A DNA stretch of 64,000 nt from Palleronia sediminis. GTDB taxonomy: Bacteria > Pseudomonadota > Alphaproteobacteria > Rhodobacterales > Rhodobacteraceae. The stretch lies in NCBI RefSeq assembly GCF_004358695.1, contig NZ_SNAA01000009.1, forward strand, positions 81,665 to 145,664, written 5' to 3'. Shown here in pieces: positions 8,468-16,479 of the stretch (positions are counted from its first letter, which is position 1; each line of letters opens with the position of its first letter). Both the position numbers and the translations under genes were made by a program. The notes beneath the pieces are model-generated. The model did not search any database and was not told where the DNA came from. It saw only the letters and a list, made by a program, of their open reading frames with translations.

Positions 8468-11400
8468 ATGTCCAAAGCCTCCAAGATCACCATGGGCGGC
8501 GCGCCCGAAGGGTTCGATGCCCGCCTCGTCCTGTCCGAACTCGGGTCCGGGGGCGCCGTCATCCACGTCGCCCGCGACGACAAGCGCCTCGCCGCCATGC
8601 AGGCCGCGCTGGCCTTCTACGACCCCGGCCTGCCGGTTTTTGCCTTTCCCGCCTGGGATTGCCTGCCCTATGACCGGGTGAGCCCCAATGCCGATATCTC
8701 GGCCGAGCGGATGGCGACGCTGGCCGCGCTGACCCACGCGATGCCCAAGCGGTTCGTCCTGCTGACCACGGTGAACGCGGCCACGCAAAAGATCCCCCCA
8801 CGCGACACGGTGGCGGGCGCATCCTTTACCGCGACGGTCGGCAACCGCCTGGACGAGGCGGCGCTGCGCGCGTTCCTCGTGCGGATGGGGTTCACCCAGG
8901 CGCCGACCGTGCTCGAGCCGGGCGACTATGCCATCCGCGGGGGCATCATCGACATCTATCCGCCGGGCCAGTCGGGGCCCGTGCGGCTCGACCTGTTCGG
9001 CGACACGCTGGACGGCGCGCGCCGTTTCGACGCCGCGACCCAGCGCACCACCGAGACGCTGCGCGAGGTCGAGCTTGCGCCCGTCTCGGAGGTCATCCTC
9101 GACGAGGACGCGATCACCCGGTTCCGCCAGAACTACCGCATCGAGTTCGGCGCGGCTGGCACCGACGATCCGCTTTACGAGGCGGTCAGCGCGGGGCGCA
9201 AACATGCCGGGGTCGAGCATTGGCTCGGCTTTTTCCACGACCGGCTCGAGACGATCTTCGACTACCTGCCCGAGGCGCGGATCACGCTCGACGACCAGGT
9301 GACGCCCATGCGCATCGCGCGCTGGGACCAGATCGCCGACCAGTACGACAACCGCCGCGACGCGATGACCAAGAAGGGGCGGGTCGATTCGGTCTACAAG
9401 CCCGCGCCGCCCGCGACGCTCTATCTCGACGATGACGGCTGGGAGGCCGCGACGGCGAACCATCGCCGCGTGCGGTTCCACCCGCTGCCGCAGGCCTCGG
9501 GGCCGGGGGTGGTCGATGGCGGCGGCCGGATCGGGCGCAGTTTCGCCCCCGAGCGCCAACAGGAAAACGTCAGCCTTTTCGGGGCCTTGGCCGACCACGT
9601 GAAAGCGCGCCGCGGCGAGGGGCAGGTCATCGTCGCCTCCTATTCCGAAGGCGCGCGCGAGCGGCTGACCGGCCTGCTCGAGGACGAGGGCGTGACCGGC
9701 GCCACCCCGATCGACAGCTTTCGCGACGTGCCCGAGGGGCGCGGGGGGCTCTACCTCGCGGTCTGGGCGCTCGATGCGGGGTTCGAGGGGCCGGGCGATG
9801 GCGGGCGGCTCACCGTCATCTCCGAACAGGACGTGCTGGGCGACCGGCTGGTGCGCAAGGGCCCGCGCAAGCGCCGCGCCGACAATTTCCTGACCGAGGC
9901 GCAATCGCTCAGCCCCGGCGACCTTGTGGTGCATGTCGATCACGGGGTCGGACGGTTCACCGGGCTCGAAGTCGTGACCGCCGCCGGAAGCCCGCATGAA
10001 TGCGTGCTGCTCGAATATGCGGGCGGCGACCGGCTGTACCTGCCCGTCGAGAACGTCGAGCTGCTCAGCCGGTTCGGCCACGAGGAAGGGCTTCTCGACA
10101 AGCTCGGCGGCGGCGCGTGGCAGGCCAAGAAGGCCCGCCTCAAGGAACGTCTGCGCGAGATCGCCGACCGCCTCATCCGCATCGCCGCCGAAAGGCTGTT
10201 GCGCAGCGGCCAGATCCTCGAGCCGCCCGATCACGCGTGGGAGGATTTCAGCGCCCGTTTCCCCTACGAGGAAACCGACGACCAGATGCGCGCCATCGAC
10301 GACGTGCTGACCGACATGGCCTCGGGCACGCCGATGGATCGGCTGATCGTGGGCGACGTCGGGTTCGGCAAGACAGAGGTGGCGATGCGCGCGGCCTTTG
10401 TCGCGGCAATGTCGGGCGTGCAGGTGGCGGTGATCGCGCCCACCACGCTGCTGGCGCGGCAGCACTTTAAATCCTTTGCCGAACGGTTCCGCGGTTTTCC
10501 GGTCGAGGTGCGGCAACTGTCGCGCTTCGTCTCGGACAAGGAGGCCAGGCTGACCCGTCAGCGCGTGGCCGAGGGCACCTGCGACATCGTCGTGGGCACC
10601 CATGCGCTGCTCAGCAAGAGCGTGAAATTCAAGCGGCTGGGGCTGCTCGTCGTCGACGAGGAACAGCATTTCGGCGTCTCGCACAAGGAACGGCTCAAAG
10701 GGCTCAAGACCGATGTGCATGTGCTGACCCTGACCGCGACGCCCATCCCGCGCACGCTGCAACTGTCGCTGACCGGGGTGCGCGACCTCTCGATCATCGG
10801 CACGCCGCCGGTCGACCGCCTGGCGATCCGCACCTATGTCTCGGAGTTCGACGAGGTGACGATCCGCGAGGCGCTGCTGCGCGAACATTACCGCGGCGGG
10901 CAGAGCTTTGTCGTGGTGCCGCGGATCAAGGATCTCCCCGAGATGGAGGCGTTCCTCAAGGAGCAGCTCCCCGAGCTCAGCTATGTCGTGGCGCATGGCC
11001 AGATGGCGGCGGGCGAGCTCGACGACCGGATGAACGCCTTTTACGACGGGGCCTACGGCGTTCTGCTGGCCACGACCATCGTGGAATCGGGGCTCGACAT
11101 CCCGACCGCCAACACGATGGTCATCTGGCGCGCCGACATGTTCGGACTGGCCCAGCTCTACCAGATCCGGGGCCGGGTGGGGCGCGCCAAGACCCGCGCC
11201 TATGCCTATCTCACCACCAAGCCGCGCGCGAAACTGACGCCCGCCGCAGAAAAGCGGCTGCGCGTTCTGGGCTCGCTCGACAGTCTCGGGGCGGGCTTCA
11301 CCCTGGCCAGCCAGGACCTCGATATCCGCGGCGCGGGCAACCTTGTCGGCGAGGAACAATCGGGCCAGATCCGCGAGGTGGGCTACGAGCTCTACCAGTC

Positions 11401-11950
11401 GATGCTCGAAGAGACGATCGCCCGGCTCAAGGCGGGCGAGCTCGAGGGGATCGACGGGCTGGGCGAGGCGGGCGACTGGTCGCCGCAGATCAATCTCGGC
11501 GTGCCGGTGCTGATCCCCGATACCTACGTGCCCGATCTCGACGTGCGGCTGGGGCTCTACCGGCGGCTGTCGGACCTGACCTCCAAGGTCGAGCTCGAGG
11601 GGTTCGCCGCCGAGCTCATCGACCGGTTCGGAGAGCTGCCGCGCGAGGTCAACACGCTGCTGCTGGTCGTGCGCATCAAGGCCGAGTGCAAGAAGGCCGG
11701 CATCGCCAAGCTCGACGCAGGGCCCAAGGGCGCAACGGTGCAGTTCCACGAGGATCGCTTTGCCAATCCCGCGGGGCTGGTGCAGTTCATCGAGGCGCAG
11801 CAGGGGCTGGCCAAGGTGAAGGACAACAAGATCGTGGTGCGGCGCGACTGGGACAAGGCACGCGACCGCATCAAGGGATCCTTCGCCATCGCGCAGGACC
11901 TGGCGCGCTATGCAAGGAAGCCGGAGACCAAGGCGGCGGCCGCGGGCTGA
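8468..11950 (+). CDS. mfd: Transcription-repair coupling factor Mfd
   Basis: A protein of 1160 residues, the normal length. The N-terminal UvrB-homologous module begins with GGAPEGFDARLVL and the FPAWDCLPYDRVSPN motif. The RNA-polymerase-interacting Tudor-like domain (PGDLVVHVDHGVGRFTGLE) lies near 480-550. The RecG-like helicase has Walker A GDVGFGKTEV at about 629-638 and DEEQ at about 729. The C-terminal regulatory domain is complete. Mfd removes stalled RNA polymerase at DNA lesions and recruits UvrA. Its 3' end overlaps by 80 bases the tail of a convergent gene. Confidence 0.97.
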   Translation: MSKASKITMGGAPEGFDARLVLSELGSGGAVIHVARDDKRLAAMQAALAFYDPGLPVFAFPAWDCLPYDRVSPNADISAERMATLAALTHAMPKRFVLLTTVNAATQKIPPRDTVAGASFTATVGNRLDEAALRAFLVRMGFTQAPTVLEPGDYAIRGGIIDIYPPGQSGPVRLDLFGDTLDGARRFDAATQRTTETLREVELAPVSEVILDEDAITRFRQNYRIEFGAAGTDDPLYEAVSAGRKHAGVEHWLGFFHDRLETIFDYLPEARITLDDQVTPMRIARWDQIADQYDNRRDAMTKKGRVDSVYKPAPPATLYLDDDGWEAATANHRRVRFHPLPQASGPGVVDGGGRIGRSFAPERQQENVSLFGALADHVKARRGEGQVIVASYSEGARERLTGLLEDEGVTGATPIDSFRDVPEGRGGLYLAVWALDAGFEGPGDGGRLTVISEQDVLGDRLVRKGPRKRRADNFLTEAQSLSPGDLVVHVDHGVGRFTGLEVVTAAGSPHECVLLEYAGGDRLYLPVENVELLSRFGHEEGLLDKLGGGAWQAKKARLKERLREIADRLIRIAAERLLRSGQILEPPDHAWEDFSARFPYEETDDQMRAIDDVLTDMASGTPMDRLIVGDVGFGKTEVAMRAAFVAAMSGVQVAVIAPTTLLARQHFKSFAERFRGFPVEVRQLSRFVSDKEARLTRQRVAEGTCDIVVGTHALLSKSVKFKRLGLLVVDEEQHFGVSHKERLKGLKTDVHVLTLTATPIPRTLQLSLTGVRDLSIIGTPPVDRLAIRTYVSEFDEVTIREALLREHYRGGQSFVVVPRIKDLPEMEAFLKEQLPELSYVVAHGQMAAGELDDRMNAFYDGAYGVLLATTIVESGLDIPTANTMVIWRADMFGLAQLYQIRGRVGRAKTRAYAYLTTKPRAKLTPAAEKRLRVLGSLDSLGAGFTLASQDLDIRGAGNLVGEEQSGQIREVGYELYQSMLEETIARLKAGELEGIDGLGEAGDWSPQINLGVPVLIPDTYVPDLDVRLGLYRRLSDLTSKVELEGFAAELIDRFGELPREVNTLLLVVRIKAECKKAGIAKLDAGPKGATVQFHEDRFANPAGLVQFIEAQQGLAKVKDNKIVVRRDWDKARDRIKGSFAIAQDLARYARKPETKAAAAG

Positions 11951-12533
11951 GCCGCCGGCGGGCGGTAAGCGAACCGCGCGGACTTGCGTGCGACTTGCCT
12001 AGAACGCGAGGACTTGCGCGCGACCTTGCCTGGAACGCGCGGACTTGCGCGCGATAGACGTCATGCAAGGCGCCGAAGCGGCGGGCGAGCGCGCGGTCCT
12101 CGGCATATCCCGCAGGGGCGAGGGCCGCGACCCCCGCCGCGGCCGCGGCCAGCACCTGCGGCGCGGCGGCAAGGATGCCGAGCCCGATCAGGCTGATCGC
12201 CTGCCCGGCATATTGCGGATGGCGGCGGCGGGCATAGGCGCCGCCGGTGACGAGCCCCGCATCCCAGCCGCTCGTGCCCTTCAGCCCCGCGTCGACGATG
12301 CCGCGCCCCTGCACGACAAAGGACATGAGCGTCAGCACCGCCCCGCCGATCCCCCAGCGCAGCCATGCGGCCCAGCCGAGCGCGTTCCACTCGGCCGCGC
12401 CGGCGCGGATCAGCCCGACATAGATGGCGACGGTCAGGCCCCAGGCCCAGGCGGCGGTGAACCAGTGCCCCGCGCGCGGGGCGGGCGGAACCCCCGCCTG
12501 CCGCGCCCGCGCGATTTCCGTTGCCCGCCGCAC
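11871..12533 (-). CDS. Isoprenylcysteine methyltransferase-like membrane protein with extended tail
   Basis: A protein of 220 residues with four or five membrane helices. The signature TGGAYARRRHPQYAGQAI followed by the terminal YAEDRALARRFGALHDVY matches the ICMT/PEMT-type integral membrane methyltransferase superfamily. The family normally ends soon after the last motif. Here about 55 more residues follow, encoded by short tandem repeats (11971-12056) and then by sequence antisense to mfd. The start is a GTG at 12533; no better ATG fits. The substrate is unknown. Confidence 0.65.
   Translation of the reverse strand: MRRATEIARARQAGVPPAPRAGHWFTAAWAWGLTVAIYVGLIRAGAAEWNALGWAAWLRWGIGGAVLTLMSFVVQGRGIVDAGLKGTSGWDAGLVTGGAYARRRHPQYAGQAISLIGLGILAAAPQVLAAAAAGVAALAPAGYAEDRALARRFGALHDVYRAQVRAFQARSRASPRVLGKSHASPRGSLTARRRLSPRPPPWSPASLHSAPGPARWRRIP
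11971..12056. repeat. Three short direct repeats at the mfd 3' side
   Basis: Three imperfect copies of a unit of about 31 nt (GAAC, then GCGNGGACTTGCGNGCGA, then CTTGCCT) run head to tail; the third is cut short. They lie just downstream of mfd and inside the tail of the convergent methyltransferase-like gene, and explain its repetitive C-terminus. Confidence 0.7.
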
Positions 12534-12572
12534 GATCGCGGATATGGTTAATAATTATTGACGGAGGCGATC

Positions 12573-12833
12573 ATGGTCGGACGGGCCTGTCTTCGGATCC
12601 TGGCGCTGGCAATGCTGACGGCGGGCGCGGCGGTCGCCGGGCCGCTCGAGCTGTCGGACACGCCCTTTGCGCCCTATCTCACGGCGCAGACCTTCACCTG
12701 CTCGAACAAGACCTGCGGCGAGATGCGCTCCTGCGCCGAGGCCTGCCACGCGCTGCTCGTCTGCGGCGAGACGGCGCGCGACCGCGACCGCGACGGCATC
12801 CCCTGCGAAAGCCTCTGCTCGGCCCCGTGCTGA
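12573..12833 (+). CDS. Secreted Excalibur calcium-binding domain protein
   Basis: A protein of 86 residues. It has an N-terminal signal peptide (LRILALAMLTAGAAVAG) and a C-terminal Excalibur domain with paired cysteines and the DRDRDGIPCE calcium-loop motif (about residues 67-82). Such proteins act outside the cytoplasm and are often nuclease-linked; no nuclease domain is present here. The ATG at 12573 is chosen over an upstream TTG because GGAGG (12563-12567) sits 5 nt before it. It is divergent from the methyltransferase-like gene and convergent with the DsbA-like gene. Confidence 0.82.
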   Translation: MVGRACLRILALAMLTAGAAVAGPLELSDTPFAPYLTAQTFTCSNKTCGEMRSCAEACHALLVCGETARDRDRDGIPCESLCSAPC

Positions 12834-12850
12834 GGGCCTTGCGTCAAATC

Positions 12851-12868
12851 TTCTCTTTCCAAATACCC
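12851..12868. repeat. Half copy of dispersed GGGTATTTGG element
   Basis: TTCTCTTTCCAAATACCC is the right arm of the palindromic element seen in full at 43.3 and 59.5 kb. It lies between two convergent gene ends. Confidence 0.65.
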
Positions 12869-12898
12869 GGATACCGTGCCGCCGCCCGCGCGGCGCGT

Positions 12899-13594
12899 TC
12901 AGGTGGCGCGCAGCGCGGCGAGGTCGTCCATGACCCGCAGCCAGAGCTCGGTCGGCTGGGCGCCCGGCACGACATGGCGCTCGGCCACGACGAATGTCGG
13001 CACCGCCGTGACCCCGCGGGCGCGGGCATGCGCATCGCGGCGCGCGATCTCGTCGCGATCCGCGTCCGAGGCAAAGAGCCGGGCGACCAGCGCATCCTCC
13101 ATCCCGATGGCGCGGGCGATGGCGCAAAGCTCGTCAGAATCGCCGATATCGCGCCCCTCGCGGAAATAGGCCGAGAACAGGGCGGCCACGGCGGCCTGCT
13201 GGCATCCCTCGAGCCCCGCCCAATGGATCAGCCGGTGCGCGTCGGTGGTGTCGGGGGTGCGCGCGATGCGGTCCCAGGCGATGTCGAGCCCGGCCTCCTC
13301 GGCGGCCTCCATCACCGGGGCATAGGCGCGCGCGACCCCGTCGCGGCCGCCGAACTTGCCCTCGAGATAGGCGGCGCGGTCCATGCCGCCGCGTGGCATC
13401 TCCGGATTGAGGCGGAACGGGTGCCAGGCGATGTCGAACCCGTGGTCGGGCCGTTCGGCCAGCGCCGCGTCGAGCCGCGCCTTGCCGATATAGCACCACG
13501 GGCAGATCGGATCCGACAGGATGTCGAGCGCGACGCGATCCGGTGCAGCGCGCCCCGCACGGGGAAAGAGGCTCGGGGGGAAGTCGTCGGTCAT
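12899..13594 (-). CDS. DsbA-family / FrnE-like disulfide oxidoreductase
   Basis: A protein of 231 residues with a thioredoxin fold. The active site is CPWC at residues 31-34, right after the first beta strand (VALDILSDPI), and the cis-proline loop is GVTAVPTFVV near the end. Between them lies an all-helical insertion with DTTDAHRLIHWA, typical of the FrnE / hydroxychromene-carboxylate isomerase branch. There is no signal peptide, so it is probably cytosolic. The ATG at 13594 starts a short variable leader. FrnE-like proteins handle thiol or glutathione chemistry; the partner is unknown. Confidence 0.87.
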   Translation of the reverse strand: MTDDFPPSLFPRAGRAAPDRVALDILSDPICPWCYIGKARLDAALAERPDHGFDIAWHPFRLNPEMPRGGMDRAAYLEGKFGGRDGVARAYAPVMEAAEEAGLDIAWDRIARTPDTTDAHRLIHWAGLEGCQQAAVAALFSAYFREGRDIGDSDELCAIARAIGMEDALVARLFASDADRDEIARRDAHARARGVTAVPTFVVAERHVVPGAQPTELWLRVMDDLAALRAT

Positions 13595-13640
13595 GGCGCG
13601 TCTGCCCGGTCGGGATCGCCGGCCCCGAGGGCGGGATCGA

Positions 13641-13663
13641 GTATTTCAGGAAACAGAGAAGGG
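13641..13663. repeat. Degenerate half copy of the dispersed element
   Basis: GTATTTCAGGAAACAGAGAAGGG resembles the left arm of the element at 40.07, 43.3 and 59.5 kb, with a few changes. It lies upstream of the DsbA-like gene and 37 nt past the end of the CsbD-like gene's neighbour boundary. Confidence 0.45.
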
Positions 13664-13699
13664 CCGGGCGCGCGAGGGGGGCGCGGCCCGGCACGCGGT

Positions 13700-14047
13700 T
13701 CAGTCGGTGCGGCCGATGGGGCTGTCGGGCACCTGTTCGTCGCCGAAATCCTTGTCGTCGGCATAGACGTCCTCGCCCACGCCGATATGGGCGGCCGAGG
13801 CGCGGATGTTCGCGCTGTCGCGGGATTCGTCCATCGCGATATCGGCGGGCACGGCGCCCTGGGTCCATTCGGTGAGCTGTTCCTCGGCCTCGGCGCGGGT
13901 CAGCTCGTGGCGCCGGGCGAGGTAGTCGACCAGCCGCTCGCGGTCGCCGTCGAGCGTGAGCAGGTCGTTCTCTTCGGTCTGGGGCCAGCGTTGCATGATC
14001 GCCGCCACGAAGGCCGGCCAGTTCCGTTTCACGGCGTTCCACTGCAT
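13700..14047 (-). CDS. CsbD-like stress-response protein
   Basis: A protein of 115 residues. The first 65 residues fit the CsbD-like helical pattern: MQWNAVKRNWPAF, RWPQTEENDLLTLDGDRERLVDYL, then LTRAEAEEQLTEW. The C-terminal 50 residues are acidic and probably disordered. CsbD proteins are abundant under general stress; the molecular role is unknown. The ATG at 14047 opens the domain; upstream codons are not conserved-looking. Confidence 0.75.
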   Translation of the reverse strand: MQWNAVKRNWPAFVAAIMQRWPQTEENDLLTLDGDRERLVDYLARRHELTRAEAEEQLTEWTQGAVPADIAMDESRDSANIRASAAHIGVGEDVYADDKDFGDEQVPDSPIGRTD

Positions 14048-14122
14048 CGGATCGTCCTTTTTGCTGTATCGGGCGCGAGTGAGGGGCAATGCGCGGGCGG
14101 TGGCGATGTTCCGCGCCGCCGC

Positions 14123-14269
14123 TCAGAAGGCGGCGTCGTCGGGATCGGGCGTGACCAGCCTGACCGCGCCCGTCGTCGCGTCGGCCGCGATCCGCACCGG
14201 GGCGAGCACCAGACCGCAGCCTGCAGGCCAGAGCGCCATCAGCGCCAGCGCGAGCCTAGCCCTCTTCAT
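14123..14269 (-). CDS. Small predicted lipoprotein (48 aa)
   Basis: A 48-residue peptide with a basic start (MKRARLALALMALWPAGC). The hydrophobic stretch ends in a lipobox-like PAGC at about residues 15-18, so the mature product would be a 31-residue outer- or inner-membrane lipopeptide (GLVLAPVRIAADATTGAV...). Its start lies inside the end of the upstream transporter gene (14-nt overlap), suggesting coupling. I do not recognise a named family; overlap and lipobox support a real gene. Confidence 0.55.
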   Translation of the reverse strand: MKRARLALALMALWPAGCGLVLAPVRIAADATTGAVRLVTPDPDDAAF

Positions 14270-16088
14270 ACCACCACAGGTCGGGCTGGAACCCGTTCCA
14301 GTCGCCATAGGCGGGCAGGGTGTCGGGATAGTGCAGCGCCGACGAATGGGCGAGGTAGGAGACGGGGTTGAACCAGATCGGCACGACATAGCGCCCCGCC
14401 GTCAGCACCCGGTCCAGCGCCTTGACGGTGGCCACGAAATCCGCGTCGTCGGCGGCGTTCACCAGCCGGTCGGTCAGCGCGTCGATGGCCTCGGACTGGA
14501 CGCCCATCCAGTTGCGCGACCCCTCCTGACCCGCGGCCTCGGAGCCCCAGTAGAGCTTTTGCTCGTTGCCGGGGCTGAGCGAGAGCGCGCGCCAGTACCA
14601 CGTCATGTCGAAATCGAAGGCGTTTGTGCGTTCGGTGAACTGCGCGCCGTCGACCGTGACCACCTCGGGCTCGATCCCCAGCCGCTGGAGCGCCGAGGCG
14701 TAGAGATCGGCGATCTGGCGCGTCTCGGACGCGCCCGCCGCGCTCTGGCTGAGCAGGATCTCGAAGGTGAAGGGCCGCCCATCGGCGTCGCGCAGCCGGC
14801 CCGCGTCGCCCACCGTCCAGCCGGCCTCGGCCAGCAGGTCGAGCGCCGCGCGCGTGCCCGCGCGGTTGCGTTCGGACCCGTCCGAGACGGGCAGGGCATA
14901 GCCCTCGATCGTGCCGGGCAGGAGGCTGTCGGCAAAGGGTTCGAGCAGGTCGCGCACCGCGCCCTCGGCGGGGCCGTGCGACATGCCGAGGATCGAGTTC
15001 GAGAAATACGATCCGATGCGCGGCAGCTCGCCGTCATTGAGGACCTGGTTCACGAATTCAAAGTTGAAGGCCTGGATCATCGCCTCGCGCACCCGCCAGT
15101 CGTCGAAGGGCGGGCGGCGGGTGTTCATCACGAAGCCCTGGATGCCCGAGGGGCGTTCATGCGCGATCTCGGACAGCACCACGTCGCCCGAGCGCACGGC
15201 GGGGAAATCGTATTGCGTGTTCCACTTGCGGGGGTTCGTCTCGCGCAGGGTGGTGAGCTGGCCGCCCTTGAACGCCTCGAACATGACCGAGGCGTCGCCG
15301 AAGAACTCGAGCCGGATCTCGTCGATATTGGCCTGGCCCGCCATGTAGGGCACCACGCCATATCCCCAGTAATCGGGATCGCGGCGGAGCGAGACATAGG
15401 CGCCGGCCTCGAAATCGTCGATGACATAGGGGGCGGTGGTGATGGGGATCTCGGTCAGGCCGGACTGGGTGAAATCCTTGCCCTCCCACTGGGCCTTTTT
15501 CAGGATCGGGCGCATCCCCATGATGAGCGCAAGCTCGTCATCGGCGGTGTTGAAGGTGATGCGGACGCTGCGCTCGCCGGTCTGCTCGATCCGCTCGACC
15601 TTGTCCCAGGTGCCGAGATAGCGGGGGTGGCCGACCGTGCCCAGCGTCTCGTAGGACCAGATCACGTCCTCGACCGTGACGGGCGTGCCGTCGGAAAACC
15701 GCGCCTCGGGGCGGAGCGTGTATTCCACCCACGAGCGGTCCGGCGCGGTTTCCACCGACTCGGCCAGCAGCCCGTAGAGCGTGAAGGGCTCGTCGAGCGA
15801 GCGGCCCATGAGCGATTCGTAGGCGACGAAGCGCAGCATCCACGGCGCCGTGCCCTTGAGGATATGCGGGTTGAGCGAATCGAAGGCGCCGATCTCGCCC
15901 TGGACGATGCGCCCGCCCTTGGGCGCGTCGGGATTGGCATAGGGCATATGGGTGAAATCGGGCGGCAGGGCGGGGCTGCCGAACATGGCGATGCCATGGG
16001 CGGGCTCGGCCCCGGCGGGGGGCGCGAGAGCGGCGGTGCAGGCCAGCGCCAGCGCCAGACCCGAGGCGCGGATCGTTTCCCTGAGCAT
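14256..16088 (-). CDS. Periplasmic peptide-binding protein (YejA-like, SBP family 5)
   Basis: A protein of 610 residues with a signal peptide cut after APPAGA (about residue 27). The family-5 solute-binding fold follows: FTHMPYANPDAPKGGRIVQGEIGAFDSLNP near the start, YTLRPEARFSDGTPVTVEDV at about 125-145, and a C-terminal GDWNGFQPDLWWY. The N-terminal PYANPDAPKGG segment is typical of YejA, which feeds peptides to the YejBEF importer. No permease or ATPase genes are adjacent. The ATG at 16088 begins the signal peptide. The binding class is clear, the ligand is inferred. Confidence 0.88.
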   Translation of the reverse strand: MLRETIRASGLALALACTAALAPPAGAEPAHGIAMFGSPALPPDFTHMPYANPDAPKGGRIVQGEIGAFDSLNPHILKGTAPWMLRFVAYESLMGRSLDEPFTLYGLLAESVETAPDRSWVEYTLRPEARFSDGTPVTVEDVIWSYETLGTVGHPRYLGTWDKVERIEQTGERSVRITFNTADDELALIMGMRPILKKAQWEGKDFTQSGLTEIPITTAPYVIDDFEAGAYVSLRRDPDYWGYGVVPYMAGQANIDEIRLEFFGDASVMFEAFKGGQLTTLRETNPRKWNTQYDFPAVRSGDVVLSEIAHERPSGIQGFVMNTRRPPFDDWRVREAMIQAFNFEFVNQVLNDGELPRIGSYFSNSILGMSHGPAEGAVRDLLEPFADSLLPGTIEGYALPVSDGSERNRAGTRAALDLLAEAGWTVGDAGRLRDADGRPFTFEILLSQSAAGASETRQIADLYASALQRLGIEPEVVTVDGAQFTERTNAFDFDMTWYWRALSLSPGNEQKLYWGSEAAGQEGSRNWMGVQSEAIDALTDRLVNAADDADFVATVKALDRVLTAGRYVVPIWFNPVSYLAHSSALHYPDTLPAYGDWNGFQPDLWWYEEG

Positions 16089-16181
16089 GACGGCAATTCC
16101 CTTGGGGTGGCTTTGCGGCCAGACTAGAGACGGACGGCGCCCGATTCAAACGCGGAACGCCGCGAAAACAGGTTTTTACGT

Positions 16182-16209
16182 TTGATTTCTGAATCGAATG
16201 GCGTATAGA
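16182..16209 (+). promoter_or_regulatory. Promoter of the 16.2 kb small RNA candidate
   Basis: TTGATT (16182-16187) and TATAGA (16204-16209) are separated by 16 nt. Predicted start is near A16216. It has the same layout as the acnA promoter. Confidence 0.6.
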
Positions 16210-16215
16210 TGAGGC

Positions 16216-16292
16216 ACTGCTCGATAGGTTTCTTGCCTGTATGAAACCTGCCTCAATAACTTGACGCCCGCTTTGCGCGGGCGTTTTTTTTT
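16216..16292 (+). ncRNA. Candidate small RNA, about 75 nt
   Basis: Between the YejA-like gene and the SDR gene there is a self-contained transcription unit: a good promoter, about 48 nt of sequence without an ORF, then a strong intrinsic terminator with nine T. The 5' part folds as a hairpin (AGGTTTC 16226-16232 with GAAACCT 16243-16249, 10-nt loop TTGCCTGTAT), followed by a short A/T-rich single strand and the terminator stem. This architecture is that of an Hfq-binding trans-acting sRNA. I do not recognise a named family. No coding frame longer than a few codons fits. Confidence 0.6.
16264..16292 (+). terminator. Strong rho-independent terminator
   Basis: An 8-bp stem (ACGCCCGC/GCGGGCGT) with a 5-nt loop, ending in nine T (16284-16292). 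It is the longest T tract after a stem in the window. No protein gene ends nearby on this strand, which supports the small RNA call. Confidence 0.9.
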
Positions 16293-16479
16293 GGCTGTGC
16301 GGCCTCGGTTGGGTGGATTGCCTTGCGCCTGCAATAACGGCCGAGCTTGGCCGCGCAACCCCCCGGACGCCAAGGAAACTTCAAGGAAATCGGCGGCTTG
16401 GGCGGGGTGGGCTGGCTTGTCTTTCCGCAGGGGCGCATAGATTGCCCGGTTGAAGAGACGCAGCAGGAAAGGACAGGCC
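16293..16479. other. Leader region of the 3-hydroxybutyrate dehydrogenase gene
   Basis: About 190 bases without a gene. They include a possible weak promoter (TTGTCT near 16417 and CATAGATT near 16436, poorly spaced) and the ribosome site of the next gene. Nothing else is evident. Confidence 0.4.

Noticed and set aside
7823-11749. A 1308-codon frame antisense to mfd
   Set aside because: mfd is certain on the other strand; the antisense protein is rich in His, Arg, Asp and Gly with no domain.
11971-12056. CRISPR array
   Set aside because: Units are adjacent without spacers and too few.
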